A program made the translations under genes and the position numbers. Of a stretch of 64,000 nt of DNA, positions 53,750 through 63,635 are shown one piece after another (position 1 is the first letter of the stretch; each line of letters opens with the position of its first letter). The stretch comes from Favolaschia claudopus. Its lineage: Eukaryota > Basidiomycota > Agaricomycetes > Agaricales > Mycenaceae. The stretch covers positions 558,001 through 622,000 of the forward strand of contig JAWWNJ010000018.1 in NCBI GenBank assembly GCA_037176885.1. The letters are read 5' to 3'. The notes under the pieces were generated by a model. The model made no database searches. It was not told where the DNA came from and saw only the letters and a program-made list of their open reading frames with translations.

Positions 53750-54690
53750 GATTGGAATGAACTGGACAATGAGCTGGTGCGCTGAACAACTCACTTGAAT
53801 GCTGAAAGCAGCTTACCGATATCAGGAGACCCTCACACAGTCTCTACGTGCTGGTGTAGCTGAAATGTTGACAATGTTCTTTGTAGCACAACGTTCTGCG
53901 AAAACAACTATACTACCTGTGTCGGGATGCCGGTGTTCCATTCGAACAGGCACGTGTGACAGAAATTGTGAAGACGGACGAGCCTGGAGTCAGCATGATT
54001 TTGGGTGACGGTCACAAGCTTCTGGGCAAGAAAGTAGGTGATTTATTTTTTGTGCTTATTATTGCTGACTTTTGTGAATGTTGTCGGCGCTGATGGACAC
54101 AACAGCTTCGCTCGCTCCTATGTATTGAAAGACGAACCCATGAACAAAGTCCTGTTGTAGCGTGAGTGCCATGGCTAACTTCGACGACCAAAATACCGAC
54201 ACATTTATTATAGGGTCAACGTCTCCATCCCGATTGAAGTGTTAGAGAAAGACAATGAATTACGCTCCATGTGTAAAACAGATCAGGTCTGTTTTCTATC
54301 ATACAAATCAAGCCCCATCCTAATCATGTTATAGTTGACGATCTGGATGGGCAACGGCACAAGTCTCCCCGGCCTGTTCGACTTGCAACTTCCAAGTGCT
54401 TGACATTCAGCCTATCCATCTGCTGCCCGACTCCGAGTTCCCTCAGCCAATCCGTCGACTCTGACGGGTACGATCGGTGGTTGCAAAGGCTGCTCGAGTT
54501 GGCCCGACAGTCCACAGGGTGTTCCAGCAGGACAATTTTGTGTGCCACAACGGCTTGCTGGTGCTTGTCGGAGACGCTGCGCATTCTGTTCTTGTACGTA
54601 TATGATATCATTCAATTTGCGTCCACAACTAATCTCTGATTCTGTTAAACAGATTAACGGCAGCCACAACACCTCAATGGCAGTAAGTTC
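53750..54690 (+). pseudogene. FAD-dependent aromatic monooxygenase pseudogene
   Basis: Fragments of a p-hydroxybenzoate/salicylate hydroxylase-type flavoprotein. From 53908 one frame reads YYLCRDAGVPFEQARVTEIV and GVSMILGDGHKLLGKKV; after a 50-bp intron comes GADGHNSFARSYVLKDEP, the DG motif that contacts FAD and NAD(P)H. Another frame has RVNVSIPIEVLEKDNELRS and LTIWMGNGTSLPG. At 54555-54600 the frame reads VGDAAHSVL, the GD motif, continued after an intron by INGSHNTSMA. The N-terminal GxGxxG dinucleotide-binding motif and the C-terminus are missing, and several frame changes and stops lie between. It is the only clear metabolic gene relic in the window. Confidence 0.65.
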
Positions 54691-54720
54691 ATCACTTGGC
54701 ATAGGTAATAATGTCATCAG

Positions 54721-55015
54721 TTAAGGTAGGCGTCGCTCGGATCCAGCACCCTTATATATAAGCATTACGTTTGCACAGCCACACACCAAATCCTGAGGAT
54801 TCGAAAAATTTTTATGTGTGTTTATATTGATTTTGAAGGCTTTGAGGCATAATGAAAAAAATTTCAGGTGCTGGGTAATTGCTGGCATGCACGCAAGTTG
54901 GTCAAAATTGCCGTAAATTGACCAAAACTGGCAAAACTGGCGGAAAACAGCAGATTTGGCGGTGCCGTATCTCGGGAACAGCTGAACATTTTCGCTCCAT
55001 TTGACTTGTGAGTAG
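54721..55015. other. spacer, no gene seen
   Basis: AT-rich sequence between the monooxygenase relic and the palindrome at 55016. Confidence 0.3.
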
Positions 55016-55075
55016 TACACTGGCGGCCCAATCTGATGACACCCCTAAAAATCATCAGATTGGGCCGCCAGTGTA
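55016..55075. repeat. 60-bp near-perfect palindrome
   Basis: Two 24-bp arms beginning TACACTGGCGGCCCAATC face each other around a 12-base centre (55040-55051), with no mismatch. The outer TA pairs suggest two terminal repeats of a mariner-type element brought together by loss of the interior. Confidence 0.85.
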
Positions 55076-55239
55076 TCAGATCTAAGAGATCTATAATATG
55101 GGCGAAACAGATTCCACCAAGAAAAATCTCGTGGCAAGTTAAATTTTCTGGGTTTTGAGGTTTTCAAGTGTTCTGCCTTATATATCAGCCAATCAATATT
55201 TTTTGATCGTATTAATGGGTAGGTCCTCGTGATACGTCT

Positions 55240-57839
55240 ACCCATTTACGTCGAAGGCGTGGCTCCTGGAAAGGTACGAACCAAATCGGCTGGCGCGGGA
55301 TTCTGTTTTGGCCTACGAACATTTCCATGAAAGTTCCTGGTCCTGACAAACCTACTGCCGATCGGCGTCGTATCTACGCTATCTACGAGACTCTTAGACG
55401 AGCGGACACTCACAAGACCCTGGTGATTTACTGCGCCTCAAAAACAATCATTCGCCAGCTATGCTACGCGGCGGCCAAGAAAATGTCGATGGGATGGCCG
55501 GGTCCGAATGGAGACTTGTTCAAAGCGACTACCAGGCTGCTCGCCTCGACGAGTTTTGTTCACGTTGATTCAAAGACAAGAAATGTGCTTAAAAAAGAAG
55601 CGTACTCACTGGCAAAGGCTGCTCTTAACGTACCCGAATCGGCAACGCACTTCGAGCCTGAATCAGGGCCACTTCCAACATGCGGAATTGACCATAGATT
55701 ACCGAGTATCTCAAATAAATGGTATCAACAGACCTGGAAGAAACGTCGGCCGAAAAGCCAAGACCTTGGACGAGTTGGGCTGAACATTCTACTCCGATAA
55801 ACAATCAAAGTCACCGTGGACGAGCAAAGGTTCACGAACTACAAGCTGGGCTGCGCGCGGAGCTTCTCGGGTGCAAGAACATCAAGGAATTCTGGGACTT
55901 TGTTCGTAAATGTACTGATCCTCGCCCCAAAAAAGTCACGGTCTCACTCGATGCTCTTTCCGATGAGTTCAAGGACCGTTTAAACTACCCGGCTGTCACG
56001 CCGCCTACGTTCAATTCTGACCAGCTCAACTTCAACGCAAGAATGGCTCGAGAGCTACAGCCCGACCGCGCGGACACCTCACCACGCCAATCATATACGC
56101 GCGAAATTTCTCTGGATGAAATTGAATGGATGAAGCGTCATATCAATGAACACGGATTGGATACAGCAATCGGGGTGGACGGCTTTTCCTACGAGGACTG
56201 TCTGCAAATTCCAAACGAAAAACTGCTGGAATTCTTTCGCTTCTGTCTCGGAAATCAAGAAATACCCAGATACTGGCTTGTATCCCTGCTCATTGGCATC
56301 TTGAAGAAGGATAAAGACCCAACGGACCCCAAAGGCTATCGGCTTATCGCGCTGGAATGTTGCATGTTAAAAATGCTCACGTTGATCATTGATCGAAGGC
56401 TGCGTGAAGGGGCGGAGGATATTGGCGCGATACCCCCGTCGCAAAACGGTTTCCAACCACACCTTCGCACAAATGATAGCGCCTTCGTTTTGCTTTGCAT
56501 GATCGACAAAGCTGAGGCGATGAACAAGCCACTGCACGTTGGATACTTAGACCTCAAGAATGCCTTTCCTGGAACGGATCAACCTACATTATGGATTAAG
56601 CTAGCGAGACTGGGAATCGCCGGTCCGATGATTCAATGGCTGAAAAACCTATACGACCGAATCCGCTACATCGTTCGATTGGACGGCCGATATGGACCGG
56701 AATTTGAGTGCTTGTTAGGCATCCTTACTGGAGACCCCGGCTCCCCGCACCTATGGAATATATTCATGGCCGACTTCGTCCTAACGCATCGTCCAGACGA
56801 CATTTGTTTGAATGGAGTGCCCATCAATCAAGTTGAACATGCCGACGATGTCATGACAGCCTCCACTTCCCCGCCCGGCTTTCAGCTGCACCTCGACGAC
56901 TCACAAATGGTGGGCGGACATCAACGGCTGCGAGGTATCCATCCCGAAATGCTTGTATCAGATATATGGCCGTCGTCAAAGATGGTATCCGTCATTTCAC
57001 ATGGGCGGCAAACTGATCCAGCAAGAACAAAGAGCTCGCTATCTGGGAATCTGGTTCGAAACGGGCTGTAAATTCATGTGGCGCGAGCAATATATCGTCA
57101 ACGCAAAGAAGGCTTCAAGTGTTGCCAACGTCGTCCTTGGCCTTAACCGTTTTGTTGGGTCTATGCCTGCCTGGGACTTGCGCACCCTTTACATGGCTCG
57201 TGTGGACCCTTACCTCACCGCCGGATGCGAGGTTTGCTTGGATATGGAAGAGAAGAGCCTTCAACGTCTGGAGAAGGTTCAACTCAAATTCCTTCGTCGA
57301 ATGCTCGGTATTGGATCACGTTCGTTGAAGGCCGTGTTATTCTCTGAGACCGGAATCTGGCCCATTCGATATCGACGCGTGTATCTAGCCCTCAAGAATC
57401 TCTGTTATTGGATAGATTTGGATCAGAGTCAACCTGCGTGGAACGCACTACAGGAGTCTCTGAACCTGGCCCGGAACAAAACAAACACATTTCATGGATC
57501 AACGACTTACGGATTGTTCTCTCAAGACTGTATACTCCCGTAATGCTGGACATAACTGGCCCTCTTGAAGTTGCATCTGTTGAAGCGGCGATGATTCAAG
57601 TCAAGCTGTCGATGGAAGCCTGGATTGACCACGAAATCGAAACTTCCGCACGAACGAAGGATATTTTTTGGGGAAGACGTGAAATGGATAAGGATACGGG
57701 AAATCTAGTCAAGAAAACTCTGGATTTTCGCCATTACCTCCGAGTCAAAACGCCTGAACATCGACTTGCCCTGACAAGACTCGTTTTAGGTCGTGGGAAG
57801 TATTGGGTGATCCAGAGATCGCTCACCCCTTGCGACTGA
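55240..57839 (+). pseudogene. non-LTR-type retroelement: RNase H then reverse transcriptase, frameshifted
   Basis: First comes an RNase H-like segment (RRIYAIYETLRRADTHKTLV, GWPGPNGDLFKATTRLL; about 55330-55600). The reverse transcriptase is read from about 55860 in another frame: IGVDGFSYEDC, DPKGYRLIALECCMLKML, PPSQNGFQPHLRTNDSAF, YLDLKNAFPGTDQ (motif A), GILTGDPGSPHLWNIF (motif B) and VEHADDVM (motif C, ADD present). After frameshifts near 56905 and 57500 the thumb and C-terminal region continues (RRMLGIGSRSLKAVLFSETG, then LDFRHYLRVKTPEHRLALTR) to 57839. I recall agaricomycete retroelements with this order, often labelled jockey-like. At least three frame changes make it inactive; no endonuclease was seen. 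Confidence 0.75.
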
Positions 57840-57921
57840 GAGCCATGGCGGCCGTGAAATCTGGCTTGCTGCCAATTTCCTTTTTAGGAAAGGCAAGTAA
57901 AGTTGCTGTTGCTTACTAGTA

Positions 57922-58143
57922 CTGTAGTATTACGTTCAATTCGTAAGGCCAAAATGGGTGTGACATCTCATACGAACCTGACCTTTCGTAACCGAGCCCA
58001 ATTAGGGAATTTGATCCGCCGGCAGGCCTCGGCTAGCCCCGAAACGTGATTTTTTGGGCGAAAAATGGCTTGTGACCCTGTGACTTACGAAACTTTTCGT
58101 AGGCTGTGACCCGTGACCATACGAATTGAACGTAATACTACTG
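57922..58143. mobile_element. 222-bp TA-flanked MITE, CTGTAGTATT family
   Basis: Ends CTGTAGTATTACGTTCAATT and CAGTAGTATTACGTTCAATT face inward, flanked by TA (57920-57921, 58144-58145). GTGACC words repeat inside. Related to the element at 14841-15828. Confidence 0.85.
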
Positions 58144-59535
58144 TAAGTGACGCTAAGGCTCCATTCGGCAAGCGTTACTTCGCGGCACTTAGCAGGGCAT
58201 CGTCACTTTACTCGTCTGCCGCAGTTCCGCGGAGTTCCAGCCACGGCTCCACAGACTCTCCACAGAGGTCTAGACCGTCGGCCAGCCAATGGGATGCCTG
58301 TTTCTATTGTTTTGATTAATTCAAAAACCACAAGTGGAGCAGCACTTTTTCCAAGAGTTGAGCGATCTCTGGATCGTGGAATTTGATGTCGTCGCGTGCG
58401 GTGGCGTTGATTGACGTCGGACTTCGCCGAATCTCCTCCAATGTTCCCTTTGTTCATGGTTCAGCTCTGAGTTATTGGGGGGCAGAGTGTGAGTTCATTG
58501 CCCTCCCCCATTCCCGGTGGATGTGAGCCATTGCCAAGCTTCAACGATAGCGACACAATTCTTGGTCGACGGCCCGCTTGATGCGGCTTAGTCACAACTG
58601 CCTTATTCGGGGGGAGGGGGGGTCGTGGGAATAAATCCAAGATCCAGAGATCGCTCGCCTCTTGACTTTTTCACCGTTCCAAGAAAGGAAACAACGTGCC
58701 GATTCGTGCCGCATCGCTTGAGTTGCCTTTCTGAGAGACTTCCACGCTCACTGCTCTACTCACCGTCCTGCGAGCCTCTTGGAACGACGAGCAACAAGCT
58801 CTACCTTTCGCGGAAGCATCCTATGTACTTTGTCATGATCGCCACTGGAGCGGGGAACGGCCGTGCGCCTGACCGCATCTCTCGATGACGTCTTCGAGGT
58901 TTTGCATGTTTGGAGCCTCCGTTTTTCACTGATCTCGCTTAGTTTTTCATCGTATATTTTGAAAAGCACCGGCTGCTAATAAGCTCTATTGAATTGATGG
59001 GCTAAAATACTTACGGCAGCTGCTGGCACATTGTCGGGTAAGAGGCCGAAGTGCTGCCCTGCTACTTAAGTGCCGCTAAGTAATAGTCTAGTAGTTACCG
59101 CGCCTGTCAAGAGGCGTCCTGCGTTATTATATAAGCAACCCTTTTGGGAAGTAATGGCAACCGCGTCCTGACGCGACTTGTACGCGCCGCACGCGACTTC
59201 AGTTTAGCAAACATGGAGAGTGAGTGCAAAGAAAGCTTCCTTCCAATAACCAAGGGCTTTTTGGAATGATTGGGCAGGGTGTCGCTGAAAACGAGAAATC
59301 CTGCTAAATTTGGGCAAAGATGATGCGCATGTCTCTGGGGCGACATGGACTCCAAAAACATGTTGCAAAGCTTGATTGCAGTCATACTGGGTATGCTTCA
59401 TATATTATCGGCCTTTCCTTGCTCGCAGATCGCGTCGAAATGCCTACGGTGAGGGCGTTGGTTGGTCGTGCATCCCCATCACCACGTCATAACGCTGGAC
59501 GCCGGTTACCGGGGCGCGGTTAGTAACAGACTATA

Positions 59536-59736
59536 TGTAACGGATCTACCGCTCGCATCAGCTCACGGCGAGATTTGCCCGAGTCGTCGCCAAGACTCAA
59601 TACACAGCCTCCATTTTCTAGTATAAGTAGTTAGCTGATTGTCGTAGATTCCTTTCCCTTGGTCAATCCAGTACTTACACCAGTTCTTTGTTGATCCCCT
59701 TGTGCCGGAACTCGACTCCCTCTCGCTTCCGTCACA
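59536..59736 (+). repeat. gypsy 5' LTR
   Basis: 201 bp, TG...CA, preceded by the CTATA duplication. A TATA-like TATAAGTAG lies near 59622-59630, in a suitable place for a promoter. Confidence 0.93.
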
Positions 59737-59831
59737 TCTTTTGAACTCAACCAAGTCTCTAGACTGTCGACGCTCTTGACTACGCTTTCCCCCGACCTTC
59801 TCTGACCCCTCTGAGCTCGACACCGACCCCG

Positions 59832-62123
59832 ATGACTGATCCTGCTGGCCGCGCTCGTTACCCGCTTCGCTCTCACGCTCACCAAGCCGTCCCTGGACTG
59901 CCTGCGTCGACTGGAAGACCTGCTAGTGCTGCCAACACCGCGAGTCCGCGCTCTGGGACTCCCCGACCGGAGAGTCGTGCCTCCTCGACAAAATCACGCC
60001 CCGTTTCCCCTGACTTCTCATACAGTCAGGCGGTCTCGGGTGGAAGACCTTCCCCTCGTGTAGATACACCGCTGCCTTCGGGCAGCGAGACCCCATCACC
60101 TTCGGATGGTGAGACCGCTTCGCCTTCGGGCGTCGAACAGTTGCCTCTGGGCAACGAGACCTCATCGTCGATACCCTCGACGCATACCGAGCTCTTTGGG
60201 CCCGTCTTGACCTCAGCCGTGGATTGGGGGATGCTCGACGAAGGCCTTGCCACGCCTCGCATGGCAACGCCCGGTCGTCATGTTTCGGTGGATTCACTCA
60301 CTGTAATCAACTCTCAAAATGTTTTATCCCGTTCCACATCCACTGTCTCGCGTGCGATTCAGAATATGAGTGTTGATGAGCTTGTGAGTGTTGCTCGCCG
60401 CCACCAAGCTTTGGCACAGGAAGCTTTGGCTGCTGCGTCGGGGCGCGGGGTAACTATCCCGCGTGAGATCCCGCCCGTTGATGAGAACACGAACTTGATA
60501 GATATTGATGATAGATCGGCAGTGAATGTGCCTGAAACTATTGTCAGTCCGGCCATACCTTCTGGTGTTGGAACCTCCCGCCAGAAAGGTAAAGGTGCTG
60601 ACCCTCGCAACTGGGGTGCAGCTAACCTCTCGGAAGATTTCTCTGAGCGCGATATCGACGCGCAAAGAACCGCTCTTGAGAATTTCGCCGAAATTCGCCG
60701 TGCTGTCAAAGAAGAACAGCTTTCACCGCCACCTGGGTTCTTTGATCAAATGCCAATCACCTTGGCTTCTGAACGGACCGAACCCCGAACTCCGAGATCA
60801 TTGCTCAAGCCGATGAAGGATTCAATTAACTCTGGCCAGAGTGTAGATGAAAAGATTGCTGATCTGCAAGCGCAGATCAGCAGCTTGCAACGTTCTCGGA
60901 CGATAACGCCCAAGGTTAACTTAACCCGGGCACAGACTGCTGTTAAAAACAGCATTGATAGACAGATCGGTGCGGATCACGGAGCTCGCGGATTCCGTCC
61001 CGATCCCACTCCTGCTGCACGCGTCGCGCCAGGCAGCTTTATAGAGCGTACGTTGCGCAATGCCGAGCGCGTAGATGGTTCACCCACCCCATCCGACCCA
61101 TCTGACTCGTCGAGCTCAGACTCTGAGCCCTCGGATGGATCAGGTTCCGGGAAGTCACACCCGTCGCGTCATCGTCGCAAGCGCCGTTCCTCTAAGAAGA
61201 AACAGAGTTCTCACAGGAAAAATAAAATGATTTTGAAGCCTATTCCTCCAAAGGAATATGATGGCTCACCGGATGCCATTGCCTTCCATCGATTCGTCAA
61301 GGAAGGATCAAATTATGTTCAACTCGGAAAAGTTCCAACCGATCAACGAGTGTTTTACTTGTCGTACTATTTGACGGCTCGTGCACTTGAATTCTACAAC
61401 AGCAAGGTTGAGAATGATGAGCACGTTTGGACTCTGAGTGAGTTCTTTTGGGGTTTATTCAATTTTTGTTTCCCTGTGAATTTCCGTGAGAAACAACGCA
61501 CTCGATTGCGCTCTTGTGTCCAAGGCACCAAGTCAGTATTGGTTCACAAGGCTGAATGGGAACGAATTTACAATACCATTGGTCTTGAAGCCAACCAGGA
61601 GAAGGTTGTGATGTTCTGGCGGAGCCTCAACGCCGACATACGCAAGGAAATGTTCCGGGATAAACTCGATCCGGAAACCTCCTCTTGGGCTGAAGTCACT
61701 GCTGGTGCTGAAAGCGCTGAAATTATCGTCAAGGTTGACGACGATAACGATGAAATTGATATGGCTGAATCGAGTAAGACTCAATTCAAGCCCGATGACC
61801 AGAAACTGGACTCAGATTTGAACGGGAAACGTCGTACCGGAGGGCGCGTTATCTCGGTTTCCAGTGCTGAACCCGAACCTTCCAAGTCGAAATCTCGTGA
61901 CAACGGCGGCCATTTGTCTGCCAAGAAGCGGAGTGAATACCTTGCAGCCGGCTTGTGCTTCAATTGCGGGGTGCATGGACACCTTTCCCGCAACTGTCCT
62001 GAATTGAACACAATGGTTTCCAAAGGTGGACCTCCTGGATTTGCGTCCCATGCTGTTGATTTCGCAATGACGGCTGATCGCGATGCTCTTTTGGAGAGCA
62101 CGGAAGTTCTTGAACACTTCTAA
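59832..62123 (+). CDS. Ty3/gypsy-type Gag polyprotein, intact
   Basis: One uninterrupted frame of 763 codons. Residues 1-450 are Ser/Pro/Thr-rich with little structure, including a stretch with repeated PSxxE units (about residues 76-115) and a probable coiled coil (DEKIADLQAQISSLQ, about 340-355). A polar Ser/Asp run and a basic patch (RHRRKRRSSKKKQSSHRK) precede the retrotransposon Gag domain, about residues 470-640: PPKEYDGSPDAIAFHRFVKE, YYLTARALEFY and FPVNFREKQRTRLRSC. A CCHC zinc knuckle CFNCGVHGHLSRNC occupies residues 709-722. The stop at 62123 is followed directly by non-coding sequence and the 3' LTR. This is the most intact long coding region in the window. Confidence 0.9.
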   Translation: MTDPAGRARYPLRSHAHQAVPGLPASTGRPASAANTASPRSGTPRPESRASSTKSRPVSPDFSYSQAVSGGRPSPRVDTPLPSGSETPSPSDGETASPSGVEQLPLGNETSSSIPSTHTELFGPVLTSAVDWGMLDEGLATPRMATPGRHVSVDSLTVINSQNVLSRSTSTVSRAIQNMSVDELVSVARRHQALAQEALAAASGRGVTIPREIPPVDENTNLIDIDDRSAVNVPETIVSPAIPSGVGTSRQKGKGADPRNWGAANLSEDFSERDIDAQRTALENFAEIRRAVKEEQLSPPPGFFDQMPITLASERTEPRTPRSLLKPMKDSINSGQSVDEKIADLQAQISSLQRSRTITPKVNLTRAQTAVKNSIDRQIGADHGARGFRPDPTPAARVAPGSFIERTLRNAERVDGSPTPSDPSDSSSSDSEPSDGSGSGKSHPSRHRRKRRSSKKKQSSHRKNKMILKPIPPKEYDGSPDAIAFHRFVKEGSNYVQLGKVPTDQRVFYLSYYLTARALEFYNSKVENDEHVWTLSEFFWGLFNFCFPVNFREKQRTRLRSCVQGTKSVLVHKAEWERIYNTIGLEANQEKVVMFWRSLNADIRKEMFRDKLDPETSSWAEVTAGAESAEIIVKVDDDNDEIDMAESSKTQFKPDDQKLDSDLNGKRRTGGRVISVSSAEPEPSKSKSRDNGGHLSAKKRSEYLAAGLCFNCGVHGHLSRNCPELNTMVSKGGPPGFASHAVDFAMTADRDALLESTEVLEHF
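60071..60155 (+). repeat. array of tetraloop hairpins in gag
   Basis: GCTGCC-TTCG-GGCAGC (60071-60086), a weaker TCACC...GGTGA hairpin (60096-60112), CGCC-TTCG-GGCG (60121-60132) and GTTGCC-TCTG-GGCAAC (60140-60155) follow one another; three of the four are followed by GAGAC. The first and last stems differ by a compensating pair (C-G to T-A). Confidence 0.7.
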
Positions 62124-62300
62124 ATTCGCACGATTTCCTTCCTCAACATCGAAATGGTCGTCGAGGAGGGCGAGGATACCAGAATGGTTTGATTTTGATT
62201 TTTCGAAGACCATTTCGGACGTTGAGTTGACTTTGAACAAGTTTATTTATTTTTCTGACTAGATATTGAGCTCGTCGTGGTCGACGATCTGGAGGGCGGA

Positions 62301-62501
62301 TGTAACGGATCTACCGCTCGCATCAGCTCACGGCGAGATTTGCCCGAGTCGTCGCCAAGACTCAATACACAGCCTCCATTTTCTAGTATAAGTAGTTAGC
62401 TGATTGTCGTAGATTCCTTTCCCTTGGTCAATCCAGTACTTACACCAGTTCTTTGTTGATCCCCTTGTGCCGGAACTCGACTCCCTCTCGCTTCCGTCAC
62501 A
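62301..62501 (+). repeat. gypsy 3' LTR
   Basis: 201 bp identical to the 5' LTR and followed by CTATA (62502-62506). Confidence 0.93.
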
Positions 62502-62506
62502 CTATA

Positions 62507-62631
62507 ACTAGCGAGGTACGAGCGTTCAGTTATAGCGTCTGTCTTAGAGAGACTAGCTAAGTAACGCTTGCTGAATGGAGCCCAACAAGACACGACGGCC
62601 GAATGGAGCCTAAGATCTAAGGCCTGAGATA
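62507..62631. other. short spacer with hAT-like ends
   Basis: Contains the right subterminal part of the 58154 element and a second CCGAATGGAGCC end at about 62600-62612, which suggests another small hAT-like remnant. Confidence 0.4.
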
Positions 62632-63633
62632 AGGTAGACCCCCATCCACCCTCGACGAACGTCACATGTTATTTCCTTTTTGGGTGAATCTCAGTAAAAG
62701 CCCTTCGTTGAGTACCTTATAGCGGGAATATAATAAAATCCCTCGAGCAAATCCTTCATTTTGGTCTTATATTCATTTCTCTCACTTGTGTCCGGACAGT
62801 TTGTGGGACTAGTTCCCCGATCAATGGTGCCTCCTCCCAAAGCTGACAGGAGAGTGACTCTCATTGTTAAGGCTCCAACCGTTTCCGTTTGCAAACGTTT
62901 TAAACGGTTGTATCCGTTTCTTTTTTCGTTTGTTTTGCTGAGGTCGACAAACGGTAAACAAAAATAAAATAAACGATTAAACGGTTACTTACTTACATCA
63001 GCCAGATCAGTGTGCGGAAAGATCCTGTGAGCTGCCGTTCCATGCAAGTTGATACCAGCGTTGATTCTTGATTGATCCTGAGTGTCAGGATCATCAAGTC
63101 AGTGCCTCAAGGGCGGCAGAATCTTCGGCTTCGAGACGGCGCGACACCTTGATGCCTGCTGAGGAAGGTGAGATATGGTCCAGCGATGAGTGTACACAGT
63201 GTGTAAGTCATTCAGACATTGTTCTACTGGTTTGATACCTTTCAGTCAATTTTGAGAAGTGGATCTCGTTGATTTGAGCCATGCCGCTCCGGGCCGCCCC
63301 AACATCCGTTTAAAACGATCAAAAAGGTTTTTCTAAACGTTTAGAACCGTTTCCGTTTGTTTTGCCCTCGGGCGTAAACGAAAACTAAAAGGTTGGAGCC
63401 TTACGAGTCATTGTGACATACTGTCACTGAAACTTGTTTGCGGAACTTGCTGGCGTAGAAGACCATTATAGCTTTGATATTTTATCTAGTACTTCATAAC
63501 ACAAATACAAAGGATTTGCTCGAGGGGTTTTATTAAATTCGAGTTACAAAGCACTCAACGGAGGGGTTTTATTGAAATGCACCGAAAAAGGCAATATCAT
63601 GTGACGTTCGTCGAGGGTGGATGGGGCCTACCT
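62632..63633. mobile_element. 1.0-kb TA-flanked element with about 130-bp TIRs
   Basis: Ends AGGTAGACCCCCATCC and AGGTAGGCCCCATCCACC face inward, and the match continues, with scattered differences, for about 130 bp (shared CCTCGACGAACGTCACAT, then CCCTCGAGCAAATCCTT). TA flanks at 62630-62631 and 63634-63635. No transposase. It contains the hAT MITE at 62868-63403. Confidence 0.8.
62868..63403. mobile_element. 536-bp hAT MITE nested in the 62.6-kb element
   Basis: Ends TAAGGCTCCAACC face inward, as in the MITE at 14999-15486, with the same GTTTCCGTTTG subterminal words. CTCATTGT precedes it (62860-62867), and GTCATTGT occurs after a 3-base gap on the right (63407-63414), an imperfect 8-bp duplication. 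Confidence 0.75.
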
Positions 63634-63635
63634 TA

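Larger units (their letters stand above)
59536..62501 (+). mobile_element. gag-only Ty3/gypsy element with identical LTRs
   Basis: LTRs of 201 bp at 59536-59736 and 62301-62501 are identical by eye, beginning TGTAACGG and ending GTCACA. CTATA is duplicated at 59531-59535 and 62502-62506. A purine-rich tract (GGAGGGCGGA) precedes the 3' LTR. The sequence after the 5' LTR (TCTTTTGAAC) is not a standard tRNA-complementary site. The only gene is gag; pol is absent. The element must borrow reverse transcriptase and integrase, and identical LTRs point to a recent insertion. Confidence 0.93.
58154..62583. mobile_element. decayed hAT-like element hosting the gypsy insertion
   Basis: The left end TAAGGCTCCATTCGGCAAG continues CGTTACTT; the inverse AAGTAACGCTTGCTGAATG lies at about 62553-62575 on the far side of the gypsy element. 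A second inverse of the subterminal part (GCCGCTAAGTAATAG, about 59070-59085) suggests an internal rearrangement. No target duplication was found. Interior frames at 58147-58970 have no recognisable domain. Confidence 0.5.
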
